From: Methylovirgula sp. 4M-Z18
Lineage (GTDB): Bacteria > Pseudomonadota > Alphaproteobacteria > Rhizobiales > Beijerinckiaceae
Length of the DNA stretch: 64,000 nt
Direction: 5' to 3'
Assembly (NCBI RefSeq): GCF_037890675.1
Contig: NZ_CP149574.1
Coordinates: 2,828,874-2,892,873 of the forward strand
The stretch's first letter is position 1; each line of letters starts with the position of its first letter. Under the pieces are notes generated by a model that saw nothing but the letters and a program-made list of their open reading frames with translations, had not been told where the DNA came from and did not search any database. Made by a program: the position numbers and the translations under genes. Below, one piece after another: positions 25,747 to 34,648 of this stretch.

Positions 25747-27916
25747 TCCGACCTTCCCCGCCATCGGACCATCGCGTCGCGATCTGTTGCGTGGCAGCGC
25801 CGCACTCGCCGGCGGCCTGCTGATCGGAATCGAATTCCCTTTGGCGTCAGCCCACGCGGACGAGCCGGTGCCGACACGGGCTCGTTTCAATGCCTTCATC
25901 CACATCGCACCCGATGACACGGTGACTTTCACGCTGCCCGCAGTCGAGATGGGCCAAGGTGTCTATACGTCGCAAACGCAGTGCCTCGCCGAGGAACTCG
26001 ATGTCAGTCTCGACAAGGTGATCGTGGCGCACGCGCCGCCCGATCAGGCCAATTACGGCAGCCCGGTTTTCGTCGTGCAGGCGACGGGAGGATCGACGAC
26101 GACGATGGCCTGGAGTGGCCCGCTGAGAAAGGCGGCTGCGGGCGCCCGCGCGATGCTACTCCAAGCCGCGGCCGTCGGATGGCTTACCGATGCGGCCGGT
26201 CTCACAACGCGAGACGGCGTCATCACCGATCCGGCGAGCGGGCTATCAGTCCGCTACGGCGAACTGGCGGATGCTGCCGCCGAGCTCCGGCCGCCCAGTT
26301 CCGTCAAGCTCAAGGATCCTTCGCAATTCCGCCTGATTGGCAAGCCGGTGCATCGCATCGATACGCCGGACAAGGCGATCGGCAAGACGGTCTACGGCAT
26401 CGACGTGATGCGGCCGGGCATGAAGTTTGCCACGCTGATGTCCTCCCCCGTGCTCGCCGGCAAGGTTGGCTCCGTTGATCAGTCGAAAGCCCTCACCGTC
26501 GCCGGCGTGCGACAAGTGGTGGTGCTCGACGATCTCGTCGCCGTCATCGCCGATAACACCTGGGCGGCGATGCGAGGGCTCGACGCGCTCGCGATCGAAT
26601 GGGCTCCCGGCGCGAATGACGATCTCAATCAGGCGCAGCTCTGGGCAAACATCGAGAAGGCGTCCGAGGGCGCCGGCGCCATCGCCAAGAAGGAGGGCGA
26701 CGCCGCGGCCAGATTGAAGGACGGAACGCTGTTCGAGGCGACCTATGAATTTCCCTTCCTGGCGCATGCACCGATGGAAATGACGAATTGCACCGTGCAT
26801 GTGCATGACGGCGCCTGCGAGGTCTGGACGGGCACGCAGGTGCCCGGCTTCGCGCAGGCGGGCGCTGCCAAGGTGCTTGGCATCGATCCTGCGAAGGTAA
26901 CGATCAACAACCACATGATCGGTGGCGGTTTCGGCCGCCGGCTCGAAGTCGACGGCGTGATCAAAGCCGTTCGCATCGCCGCCCGTGTCGAAGGACCCGT
27001 GAAGGTCGTGTGGTCGCGCGAAGAGGACATCCGCCAGCAGCTCTATCGCCCGATCTATCACGACCGCCTCAAGGCGCGTGTGGAGAACGGCAAGATCACT
27101 GCCTGGCACCATCGCGTGACCGGCGGGTCGATCATGGCGCGCTGGCTACCGCCTGCCTTCCAGGATGGCGTCGACGTTGATGCCGTCGACGGGGCGGCGG
27201 AAGTTCCCTACACGGTCGGCGATATGCTGGTCGAATATATCCGCCACGAGAGCGCCGTGCCTGTCGCCTTCTGGCGCGGCGTCGGTCCGAACGGCAGCAT
27301 CTTCTCCATCGAATCCTTCATGGATCTGATTGCGCGCAAAACCGGCACCGATCCCCTCGCGTTCCGGCGCGGCCTATTGGACAAGAGCCCTCGCGCCCTT
27401 GGTGTGCTGAACCTTGTTGCCGAAAAGGCGAGTTGGGGGACATCCGGGCCGGCCTCGCCCTTTGGCGCGCGGCGCGGTCGTGGCTTCGCGCTGATGAACG
27501 CCTTTGGCAGCTATCTCGCCGCAATTGCCGACGTTGCGGTGAACGACGAGGGCGATGTGCGCGTCACCCGGGTTGTGGTCGCGGCGGATGTCGGCAACGT
27601 CATCAACCCGGATATCCTCGTCGCGCAGATCCAGGGTGGGGTCGTCTTCGGTCTCTCTGCGGTGCTGCATGGCAAGATCACCTTCGCCGGCGGACGTGTC
27701 GAACAAAGCAACTTCAATGATTACCGCATCCTGCGCATCGACGAGATGCCGCAGATCGAGGTGCATATTGTGCCGAGTACCGAGAACTCGGGCGGCATCG
27801 GCGAGCCTGGTACTGTCATCGTGCAACCCGCGGTCGCCAATGCCGTCTTCGCGGCGACGGGCGTGCAACTGACGCGCATGCCGATCGATGCAACACTGAT
27901 TGCGAAGGCGGTCTGA
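25730..27916 (+). CDS. Molybdopterin-binding large subunit (isoquinoline 1-oxidoreductase beta-like), module 1
   Basis: Catalytic subunit with the Mo-MCD cofactor; hydroxylates an N-heterocycle or aldehyde using water. 728 residues from ATG at 25730. A Tat signal [19 protein letters not shown] at the N-terminus means export of the folded enzyme to the periplasm, carrying the small subunit with it. Further features: [18 protein letters not shown], the MCD-binding [12 protein letters not shown], and the active-site Glu in [14 protein letters not shown] near the C-terminus. It is translationally coupled to the 2Fe-2S subunit and followed after 3 bp by the cytochrome gene. The substrate is not predictable; the nearby kynurenine genes make a quinoline-type compound a reasonable guess. 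Confidence 0.92.
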   Translation: MLRNPDPTFPAIGPSRRDLLRGSAALAGGLLIGIEFPLASAHADEPVPTRARFNAFIHIAPDDTVTFTLPAVEMGQGVYTSQTQCLAEELDVSLDKVIVAHAPPDQANYGSPVFVVQATGGSTTTMAWSGPLRKAAAGARAMLLQAAAVGWLTDAAGLTTRDGVITDPASGLSVRYGELADAAAELRPPSSVKLKDPSQFRLIGKPVHRIDTPDKAIGKTVYGIDVMRPGMKFATLMSSPVLAGKVGSVDQSKALTVAGVRQVVVLDDLVAVIADNTWAAMRGLDALAIEWAPGANDDLNQAQLWANIEKASEGAGAIAKKEGDAAARLKDGTLFEATYEFPFLAHAPMEMTNCTVHVHDGACEVWTGTQVPGFAQAGAAKVLGIDPAKVTINNHMIGGGFGRRLEVDGVIKAVRIAARVEGPVKVVWSREEDIRQQLYRPIYHDRLKARVENGKITAWHHRVTGGSIMARWLPPAFQDGVDVDAVDGAAEVPYTVGDMLVEYIRHESAVPVAFWRGVGPNGSIFSIESFMDLIARKTGTDPLAFRRGLLDKSPRALGVLNLVAEKASWGTSGPASPFGARRGRGFALMNAFGSYLAAIADVAVNDEGDVRVTRVVVAADVGNVINPDILVAQIQGGVVFGLSAVLHGKITFAGGRVEQSNFNDYRILRIDEMPQIEVHIVPSTENSGGIGEPGTVIVQPAVANAVFAATGVQLTRMPIDATLIAKAV

Positions 27917-27919
27917 CTC

Positions 27920-29254
27920 ATGCGCATCAAACCGATATTGCTCACGCTTCTCGGGATCGTGGTTGTCGTGGGCGCGGCGGTCGCCGGCGTAGTCGGTTGG
28001 ATGGTATTCCAACCGGGCCCCTATGCCTTCGCCGCGGGGACGCCCATTGAACTTGCCGCCTACAAAGGTACCTCGCCGACCGGCGCGCCAGCTGAACTCG
28101 CCAGCGCTGATGCTGCGGCGAAGGGAGCCTACATCGCCCGCATGGCGGACTGCGAGGCCTGCCACACCGCCAAAGGTGGAGCGCCCTTCGCCGGCGGGCG
28201 TGCCTTCGTGCTGCCGTTCGGCACCATCTACACGCCGAACCTCACGCCCGATCCGGAAACCGGAATCGGCAAATGGGCCGACGCCGACTTCCTCAACGCG
28301 GTGCATCGCGGTGTCGCGCCGGACGGTTCGCGCTACTATCCCGCCTTTCCTTACCCCTCCTACACGCTGCTGACCGACGAAGATGTGCTGGCGATCAAAG
28401 CCTATCTGTTCTCATTGAAACCGGTGAAACAAGCGAACAAGGCCAACACCTTCGCGTTTCCCTATAATCAGCGGTGGCTGATGACGATCTGGGCGGGCCT
28501 GTTCAATCCCGACCATCGGTTCCGGCCGGTGGACGGGCAAAGCGCTGAATGGAACCGCGGCGCCTATCTCGTCGAGGCGGCCGGTCATTGCGGCGAGTGC
28601 CATACGCCGCGCAACCTGATGCAGGCGCTCGACGAGCGCCGCAAATTCGCCGGCGGCGTCGCCGAAGGTTGGAACGCGTATAACATCAGCACAGATAAGG
28701 TCAGCGGCATCGGCGATTGGTCGGCGGAGGAACTCGCCGCCTATCTCTCGACGGCGCATGCCAAGGGACGCGGTGTTGCGTCCGGTCCGATGGGAGAGGC
28801 GGTTGAGCTCAGCCTGTCGAGTCTGACGAAATCCGACATTACCGCAATCGTGACCTATCTGCGCAGTGTGCCGGCGGTCGCGAGCGATCTGCCAAAACTT
28901 GCAGGACCGGCCGCAGCGACGCCAGATCTTGCGGGAATCGACAATCCAGTTGGCAAGCGCATATTCGAGGGCAATTGCCTGAGCTGCCACGCCTGGACCG
29001 GTGCTGGGGCCGTCATCGGAGAAGCGCAACTCACCGGGGTGCGGGCGGTCAATGATCCGAGCGCCGCCAACGTAGTTCAGATGATCCTCGGCGGCGGCAG
29101 GCGGGGAACATCACATCCTTACATGCCAAGCTTTGGCCATTCCTATTCCGACGCCGAGATCGCCGCGGTCGCCAACTACGTGACCGCACGCTTTGGCAGC
29201 GCACCTGCACGGGTCACGCCGGCCGACGTCGCGACCCTTCGCCAGCAGAATTAA
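27920..29254 (+). CDS. Membrane-anchored triheme cytochrome c, module 1
   Basis: Electron acceptor for the module 1 hydroxylase, passing electrons to the respiratory chain. The 444 residues begin with an uncleaved-looking N-terminal membrane helix (PILLTLLGIVVVVGAAVAGV). Three heme sites follow: CEACH (about 77), CGECH (about 223) and CLSCH (about 352), with candidate Met ligands such as SYTLL-region and HPYMPSF. This arrangement matches the alcohol-dehydrogenase-type cytochrome c subunit. It is convergent with module 2, with 52 bp between the stops. Confidence 0.9.
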   Translation: MRIKPILLTLLGIVVVVGAAVAGVVGWMVFQPGPYAFAAGTPIELAAYKGTSPTGAPAELASADAAAKGAYIARMADCEACHTAKGGAPFAGGRAFVLPFGTIYTPNLTPDPETGIGKWADADFLNAVHRGVAPDGSRYYPAFPYPSYTLLTDEDVLAIKAYLFSLKPVKQANKANTFAFPYNQRWLMTIWAGLFNPDHRFRPVDGQSAEWNRGAYLVEAAGHCGECHTPRNLMQALDERRKFAGGVAEGWNAYNISTDKVSGIGDWSAEELAAYLSTAHAKGRGVASGPMGEAVELSLSSLTKSDITAIVTYLRSVPAVASDLPKLAGPAAATPDLAGIDNPVGKRIFEGNCLSCHAWTGAGAVIGEAQLTGVRAVNDPSAANVVQMILGGGRRGTSHPYMPSFGHSYSDAEIAAVANYVTARFGSAPARVTPADVATLRQQN

Positions 29255-29306
29255 GGCGACACGAGATGACCTGCAAAGACCGCGTCGGCCGGATAGCCGA
29301 TTCGGA

Positions 29307-31535
29307 TCATGCCCCGATCGCTTTCCTGATACGGGCCGACGTGAATGGAAGATCTTGCATCCGAACCCCGGCCGCATCCCTGATCGCATTTGCAATCGCT
29401 GCCCCCGCTGGTCCTTGTGCGGCCTCCGCGACGCCGTAGAAGGCATCTCCAGGCCGGTCGATGATGTGGACTTCGATCGACTCGGGAACGCTATCGAATC
29501 GCAAGATCGGATAGGCCGACCAATCCACCGAAGTCACGCGAGTCCGATCGAACGTCACGCGCTCGAAAAGCGTCCAGCTCATCGACTGTAGAATGCCCCC
29601 TTCCACCTGATTGCGGATGCCATCCGGATTGACGACTTGCCCTGTGTCGACGGCCGCCACAACACGGCGGACGCGAACAACGCCGCTTGGGCGCGCAAGA
29701 TCGATCTCAACCGCTACGGCACACCAGGCCTCAAGATTCTTGTAGCGGGCAAAACCAAACCCAAATCCCGTACTCTTCGAATACTTGGCCCGCGCCGCCC
29801 AGCCGAACCGCGATGCCGCCGTTTCAATCACGTCACGCGCACGCGGATCTGTCATGTGCCGCAGTCGAAACGACACAGGATCTTGATCCGAGCGAATTGC
29901 CAATTCATCGAGAACGCTCTCGATCGAGAGGACATTGAGGTACCCGCCCAGGGAGCGCATGGAGGAGCCGCGCAAGGGCATGTCGGGCAGGAAGTGGCTG
30001 ATCACCTTGCAATTCGGGAGTGCATAGAGCGGCACCGCGTTCCGGTCGCCGCCGCCCTCCGGCTGGGCCAACGCAACAGGTGGTGCGGGCGGAGAGGCGT
30101 CGGATTTCAAGCGCGCGGCGATTAACGTGCCCGGAGGACCGGGGCGCATCATATGCGACTGGCTCCAGACCTCATGGTGCCAATCCGCGACTACGCCATC
30201 CGCTCCAACCGTCGCCCTGAGCTTAACCACCATACCCGGCCCGAACGGATCCCACGCGTGCTCCTGCTCGCGCATCGCCTGGACCCTGACCGGCCGACCA
30301 GGTATCGCAAGCGCCAGCAATGCCGCATCGGCCGCCGCGTCGTCGGCGCCGTTGTGGCCGTAGCAGCCGGCGCCTTCCGCATGGATGCAGCGGACGCTTT
30401 CGACCGGCATCCGCAACATGCCGGCGATCGCATTGCGCAGAAAGAAGACCCCTTGTGTATGGGTCCATATCGTGAGTGTCCCGTCCTTGAACTGCGCAAT
30501 GGCGCAGGACGGTCCGATCGAACCATGGGTGAGATACGGTCTGGAGAAGGTTCCCTCGACCTCGATCCCGCGCTGGCCCGGCCTGCCGGTGTCACGAATC
30601 GTCGTATCGCGCGAAGGCAGATTCATCAACGCGGCGGGCAAGTTCGCGCTGTCCGGCAGGGCTTGCTGCTCGTTCCAGGTCGTGGCAGCAGCAAGGGTTC
30701 GCATGCCCTGAACGGCGGCCCACTCCCCGTCCGCAAGCACACCGAGAAAGTTGCCGTCGCGCACGATCTTGACGATCCCGCTGATCCGCTCGGCCAATCC
30801 GGTGTCACAGTCGCGTAACGTGGCGGTATAACTCGGTGGGCGGACCACGCGGCCGTGCAGCATGCCCTCAAGGCGAAGATCCTGCACGTAGGCGCTCGCC
30901 CCCGTCACCTTGGCCGGAATGTCGATCCGCGGCACGGGACGGTTCATCACCGTGAAATCCGCGGGCGCGGTCAAACGCGACGTCCGGCTGGCATCGACGG
31001 ACAACAGTTGATCACCAATCAACTCTCCGTACCCGAGATGCACGCCGTTCGGCGCAAAGATCCGTCCGTTGCGGACCTGCAGCAACCTGGCATCGACCCC
31101 GAGCCTTCGAGCCGCCTCGTCGCGGAGGATTTCTCGCGCCTGCGCTGCCGCGTGCCGGATCGCCGTGCCGGAATCCTGCATCGAATGGCTTGCGGCGGTG
31201 TAGCCCTCATTGGGCGTGCGCGCGGTATCCGCCGTGACCAGCGAGAGCCGATCGAATGGCACCTTGAGCTCCTCTGCCGCGACTTGAAGAAGCGCCGTCT
31301 TGAGACCCTGGCCAAGTTCGGCCTTGCCGGTCAAAATCGTGACGGCCCCCGAGGCGTCGACACGAATCCAGGCGTCGAGCCTTGGCGTATCGTCGAGGCT
31401 GCCGGGAAGACCATGCTTGGAGCCACCTTCTCCGGTCCCCGTTTCGGTCTGCGCATCTACGTGGGACAACCGGAAGGCAACGACGAGCGCGCCGGCGCCC
31501 ATCAATGCGCTGCGGCGAGAAATGGCAAAGGTCAT
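29307..31535 (-). CDS. Molybdopterin-binding large subunit (isoquinoline 1-oxidoreductase beta-like), module 2
   Basis: Second large Mo subunit, 742 residues from ATG at 31535; a longer frame to 31625 would run into the small subunit and lacks a Tat motif at its start. The chosen start exposes the twin-arginine signal ISRRSALMGAGALVVAF. Visible motifs are GKAELGQGLKTALLQVAAEEL, EGAGCYGHNGADDAA in the cofactor region and the active-site Glu in FYGVAEAAQGPAGAAI near the C-terminus. The MCD-binding segment (GHNGADDAA) differs from GGGFGRR of module 1, so this paralogue belongs to a separate subgroup and likely has another substrate. Its start shares a 4-bp ATGA with the small subunit stop. Confidence 0.9.
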   Translation of the reverse strand: MTFAISRRSALMGAGALVVAFRLSHVDAQTETGTGEGGSKHGLPGSLDDTPRLDAWIRVDASGAVTILTGKAELGQGLKTALLQVAAEELKVPFDRLSLVTADTARTPNEGYTAASHSMQDSGTAIRHAAAQAREILRDEAARRLGVDARLLQVRNGRIFAPNGVHLGYGELIGDQLLSVDASRTSRLTAPADFTVMNRPVPRIDIPAKVTGASAYVQDLRLEGMLHGRVVRPPSYTATLRDCDTGLAERISGIVKIVRDGNFLGVLADGEWAAVQGMRTLAAATTWNEQQALPDSANLPAALMNLPSRDTTIRDTGRPGQRGIEVEGTFSRPYLTHGSIGPSCAIAQFKDGTLTIWTHTQGVFFLRNAIAGMLRMPVESVRCIHAEGAGCYGHNGADDAAADAALLALAIPGRPVRVQAMREQEHAWDPFGPGMVVKLRATVGADGVVADWHHEVWSQSHMMRPGPPGTLIAARLKSDASPPAPPVALAQPEGGGDRNAVPLYALPNCKVISHFLPDMPLRGSSMRSLGGYLNVLSIESVLDELAIRSDQDPVSFRLRHMTDPRARDVIETAASRFGWAARAKYSKSTGFGFGFARYKNLEAWCAVAVEIDLARPSGVVRVRRVVAAVDTGQVVNPDGIRNQVEGGILQSMSWTLFERVTFDRTRVTSVDWSAYPILRFDSVPESIEVHIIDRPGDAFYGVAEAAQGPAGAAIANAIRDAAGVRMQDLPFTSARIRKAIGA

Positions 31536-32017
31536 TGTCCTGTCCTCGCTTCGGCCGTGGTCTTCAGCTCTTCCGCGGCACGCCGGATCGCACGCAAAAT
31601 CCGCATATGCGTTCCGCACCGGCACAGATGGGGTTGGAGTTCGGCCCTGATCGCCTCATCGCTGGCATGCGGATCGCGATCCAACAAGGCTTGAGCGCGC
31701 ATCATCATGCCGGGAATACAATAGCCGCATTGCGCCGCTTGCTCGGCAATGAATGCACGCTGCATCGGGCCGGGCGCATCCTGGCTTCCGAGGCCCTCGA
31801 GCGTGGTGATCGTCCGCCCCTCCAGCAGCAGTACCGGCGTGACGCACGAAAGGACAGCCTTGCCATCGACGATGACGGTGCAGGCCCCGCACTGACCGAG
31901 TCCGCAACCATACTTTGCCGCATTCAGCCCGAATTCGTCGCGAAGAACGTAAAGCAGCGGCGTGTCGGGACTTGCCTTGATGGATCGGCTCTCGCCATTG
32001 ACGCTCAGCGTTGTCAT
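31532..32017 (-). CDS. 2Fe-2S subunit of molybdenum hydroxylase, module 2
   Basis: 161-residue two-cluster ferredoxin subunit. Cluster motifs are CGLGQCGAC, LSCVTPV, CGYCIPGMMM and HLCRCGTHMRI. It lies between the cytochrome gene (6 bp upstream) and the large subunit (4-bp overlap), giving gene order cytochrome, small, large, whereas module 1 runs small, large, cytochrome. It should move electrons from the Mo centre to the cytochrome of its own module. Confidence 0.92.
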   Translation of the reverse strand: MTTLSVNGESRSIKASPDTPLLYVLRDEFGLNAAKYGCGLGQCGACTVIVDGKAVLSCVTPVLLLEGRTITTLEGLGSQDAPGPMQRAFIAEQAAQCGYCIPGMMMRAQALLDRDPHASDEAIRAELQPHLCRCGTHMRILRAIRRAAEELKTTAEARTGQ

Positions 32018-32023
32018 GATACT

Positions 32024-33367
32024 TCACCGCACCTTGTGTGCTTGAGTTCCCAGTGCCATGTCGCTTTTGGCCCTTGCCTTCGCAATTGCTGAAGCGATCC
32101 CATCCCACTGCGGCCTTCCTGCCACCCGCGTACGCAGATAATCGGCGAGATCCACGATCTGCTGATCGCTGAGAACGTCGCCAAAACCCGGCATGATCGG
32201 ACCTGCAGACCCGCCGCCGGGCGCAGGCACCCCTTGCATCACGATCCTGATCAAGTTGGTGGGCGTCTCACCCGCGACCGCGGTCGAAAGATCGAGCCTG
32301 ACGCCCCCTAGGGGCAGAGGCCTGCCCGCTGCGTGACACGATGCGCACACGGCAGCATAGATTGCGCCGCCGGGATTGGACGGGAGCTGCGGCGTCGCGG
32401 CCTGAGCGCCCGCGAGTTGCGGGCTACTTCGGGGACCAGATGCGCTCTGCACCTGCACATGCTTCCGCCCCGCGCTCTGGCCAAGCGAGGCAAGATAGTG
32501 GGCCATTGCGCTCACATCCGCCGGATCGACCGAAGAGAGATTGTCGACGACCGGCGCCATCGGACCGCCTGCCACTCCATGCAGAGGATGAAAGCCATGG
32601 GCGAGATAGTCCGCCAACGTGCCCTCGTCCCAGGGAACCGGCGATTGCGAGTTTCCACCGAGCGCATAGGCGCGCCAACCTTCGGCCTCGCCGCCTTGGA
32701 AGCTGGCCGACGCCTTTTCCGCGCCCAGCAGATTGCGAGGCGAATGACAGGCGCCGCAATGCCCGAGCCCGTCGACCAAATATTTTCCTCTGTTCCACTT
32801 CTCGTCTTTCGCAGGATCGGGCACGAAGCGCTCCTGGCGCAGAAAGAGCAGCTTCCATCCGGCGAGCGTCAGACGAATATTGAGGGGAAACATAAATTCG
32901 TTGCGCGGCGCCGAAGCCTTGACGGGTTCGAGCGACATGAAGAAGGCATACAGGGCCTTTGCATCTTCATCCGAAACGCGCGTAAAATGATCGTACGGGA
33001 ATGCCGGATAAAGGTGACGGCCTTCGCGATCCACGCCCGATCGAAGGGCGCGAATGAATGCCTGCGCCGACCATTGCCCGATGCCCGTCTCCGGATCGGG
33101 CGTGATGTTCGTGGAATAGATCGTTCCGAAGGGCGTCGGCATCGCGAGTCCGCCGGCATAGGGCTGACCGCCTGGCGCGGTATGGCACGTGGCGCAGTCT
33201 CCGAGCAGTGCAAGACTGGCGCCACGACGGGCCATGGCCGGATCAGGAGCGCTGGCCGACCGAGGGTCGATCGGCGGAATGGGCGATTCCCACGCATAAA
33301 GGAATGCCGCCGCTCCGCCCATCGCGCTGATGGCAAGCAGTGCGAGCAGAATCGACTTGAGCTTCAT
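32024..33367 (-). CDS. Membrane-anchored triheme cytochrome c, module 2
   Basis: 447 residues with an N-terminal anchor (ILLALLAISAMGGAAAFLYAW) and three heme sites: CATCH (about 57), CGACH (about 204) and CASCH (about 343). First gene of the module 2 transcript, acting as electron acceptor for the hydroxylase. Recognisable shared segments with the module 1 cytochrome (FGTIYSTNITPDPETGIGQW, KYLVDGLGHCGACHSPRNLL) show that the two modules are paralogous as whole sets. Confidence 0.9.
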   Translation of the reverse strand: MKLKSILLALLAISAMGGAAAFLYAWESPIPPIDPRSASAPDPAMARRGASLALLGDCATCHTAPGGQPYAGGLAMPTPFGTIYSTNITPDPETGIGQWSAQAFIRALRSGVDREGRHLYPAFPYDHFTRVSDEDAKALYAFFMSLEPVKASAPRNEFMFPLNIRLTLAGWKLLFLRQERFVPDPAKDEKWNRGKYLVDGLGHCGACHSPRNLLGAEKASASFQGGEAEGWRAYALGGNSQSPVPWDEGTLADYLAHGFHPLHGVAGGPMAPVVDNLSSVDPADVSAMAHYLASLGQSAGRKHVQVQSASGPRSSPQLAGAQAATPQLPSNPGGAIYAAVCASCHAAGRPLPLGGVRLDLSTAVAGETPTNLIRIVMQGVPAPGGGSAGPIMPGFGDVLSDQQIVDLADYLRTRVAGRPQWDGIASAIAKARAKSDMALGTQAHKVR

Positions 33368-33613
33368 CGCCTTCCCTTCGAGAGTCGAAGCGGCATATCA
33401 GGCGGCTGCAGACGTGGTCTTTTCAGTTTTGTGCGACTTTTGAATGATCGCCCGATCGGAGATCAAGGCGCGTAATACGGCTTCCGGAGACTGCCGACGC
33501 GGCACGCCAGACACGAACGGGATGATCGCTGGCATAGCGACCACGGTTTCACGGCGTCCATGCAGGCTTCTATTGTTTCCAATTCGCGGACAGACCTGAC
33601 ATAAAACAGGTGA

Positions 33614-33628
33614 TTGTTCTTAGAACAA
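33614..33628 (+). promoter_or_regulatory. Operator-like inverted repeat upstream of VOC dioxygenase
   Basis: TTGTTC-TTA-GAACAA, 6-bp arms with a 3-nt centre, 57 bp before the gene start. Compact symmetrical AT-rich sites of this kind are typical of MarR-like repressors; no regulator of that class is in the window. Confidence 0.4.
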
Positions 33629-33650
33629 ATCCGATCAATATCTCATCCAT

Positions 33651-33666
33651 CGAGCGAAAACGCTCG
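33651..33666 (+). promoter_or_regulatory. Hairpin in the leader of the VOC dioxygenase gene
   Basis: CGAGCG-AAAA-CGCTCG, perfect 6-bp stem with a 4-nt loop, 8 nt before the ribosome binding site at 33674. It could affect translation initiation or be a second operator. Confidence 0.35.
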
Positions 33667-33684
33667 TTCGATATGGAGGAAGAG

Positions 33685-34623
33685 ATGCCGGGAATTCATC
33701 ACATCACTGCCATCGCGGCCGATCCCATCCCGAATTTCAGCTTCTATACGCGCGACCTTGGCCTGCGCCTCGTCAAAAAGACCGTCAATTTCGACGATCC
33801 GGCGACCTATCATTTCTATTACGGCGACGAGACCGGCCGGCCGGGCACGATCCTGACCTTCTTTCCTTGCGAGGGCGTCTCCCCTGGCCATCAGGGTATC
33901 GGCGAAACCCACCAAACCGCCTTCCGCGTGCCTTTGCACTCGCTCGCATATTGGACACGGCGCTTTGCTGAAAAGGGCATTCGTCACGGCGCGCTCGAAA
34001 CGCGTTTCGGGGAATCGGTTCTGCCCTTCACGGATCCGGATGGCACGGCGCTGGCGCTCGTCGGCGTGCGAGAGGCGGAAAACGAGCCTGCCTGGAGCAA
34101 CGGCGAGGTGCCGGTCGAACACGCGATCCGCGGCTTCCACGGCGTGACGCTGCTGCTTGACGACGCCAATCAAACCGCTGGCATCCTCACAGACGTCTTC
34201 GGCTTCACGGAGACGACACGCGAAGGCTCGGTGATCCGCTACAAGGCGGCGGGCGACGCCAACGGAGGCGTGGTCGACATCTACGAGTCGAGGAGCTTCC
34301 CGCGCGGATATCAAGGCAGCGGTTCGGTGCACCACATCGCGTTCCGCGCGGCCGATGACGCCGAACAAAGCCAGATGGCGCAAAAGCTCATCCACAATCA
34401 CGGGCTGCATCCGACGGAACAGATGGACCGCAACTATTTCCGGTCGGTCTACTTTCGCGAACCCGGCGGCATCCTATTCGAGATCGCGACCGACATCCCG
34501 GGCTTTACGGTCGACGAGCCGGCGGCGACTCTGGGGCGCGCCCTGAAGCTGCCGAGCTTCCTCGAACCGCATCGCGCCGAGATCGAAGACATTCTGCCGG
34601 ACCTCGAAGCTGCCGTGGCATGA
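33685..34623 (+). CDS. Ring-cleaving dioxygenase of the VOC/MhqO family, copy 1
   Basis: 312 residues from ATG at 33685, selected for the GGAGGAAGAG at 33674-33683. Two vicinal-oxygen-chelate modules: PGIHHITAIAADP and RDLGLRLVKKTVNFDD in the first, IRGFHGVTLLLDDANQTAG and VHHIAFRAADD in the second. The C-terminal metal-ligand Glu is in GILFEIATDIPGF. The family (MhqA/MhqO in Firmicutes) is linked to removal of hydroquinones and other electrophiles; ring cleavage is proposed rather than proven. A second copy lies at 40142. Confidence 0.88.
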   Translation: MPGIHHITAIAADPIPNFSFYTRDLGLRLVKKTVNFDDPATYHFYYGDETGRPGTILTFFPCEGVSPGHQGIGETHQTAFRVPLHSLAYWTRRFAEKGIRHGALETRFGESVLPFTDPDGTALALVGVREAENEPAWSNGEVPVEHAIRGFHGVTLLLDDANQTAGILTDVFGFTETTREGSVIRYKAAGDANGGVVDIYESRSFPRGYQGSGSVHHIAFRAADDAEQSQMAQKLIHNHGLHPTEQMDRNYFRSVYFREPGGILFEIATDIPGFTVDEPAATLGRALKLPSFLEPHRAEIEDILPDLEAAVA

Positions 34624-34648
34624 CGGACGTGCTTGCCGTGGGAGATCG

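Larger units (their letters stand above)
33368..33684. other. Divergent intergenic region, 317 bp
   Basis: Between module 2 and the first VOC dioxygenase. Holds two inverted repeats (33614-33628 and 33651-33666, listed separately). No gene is supported. Confidence 0.45.
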
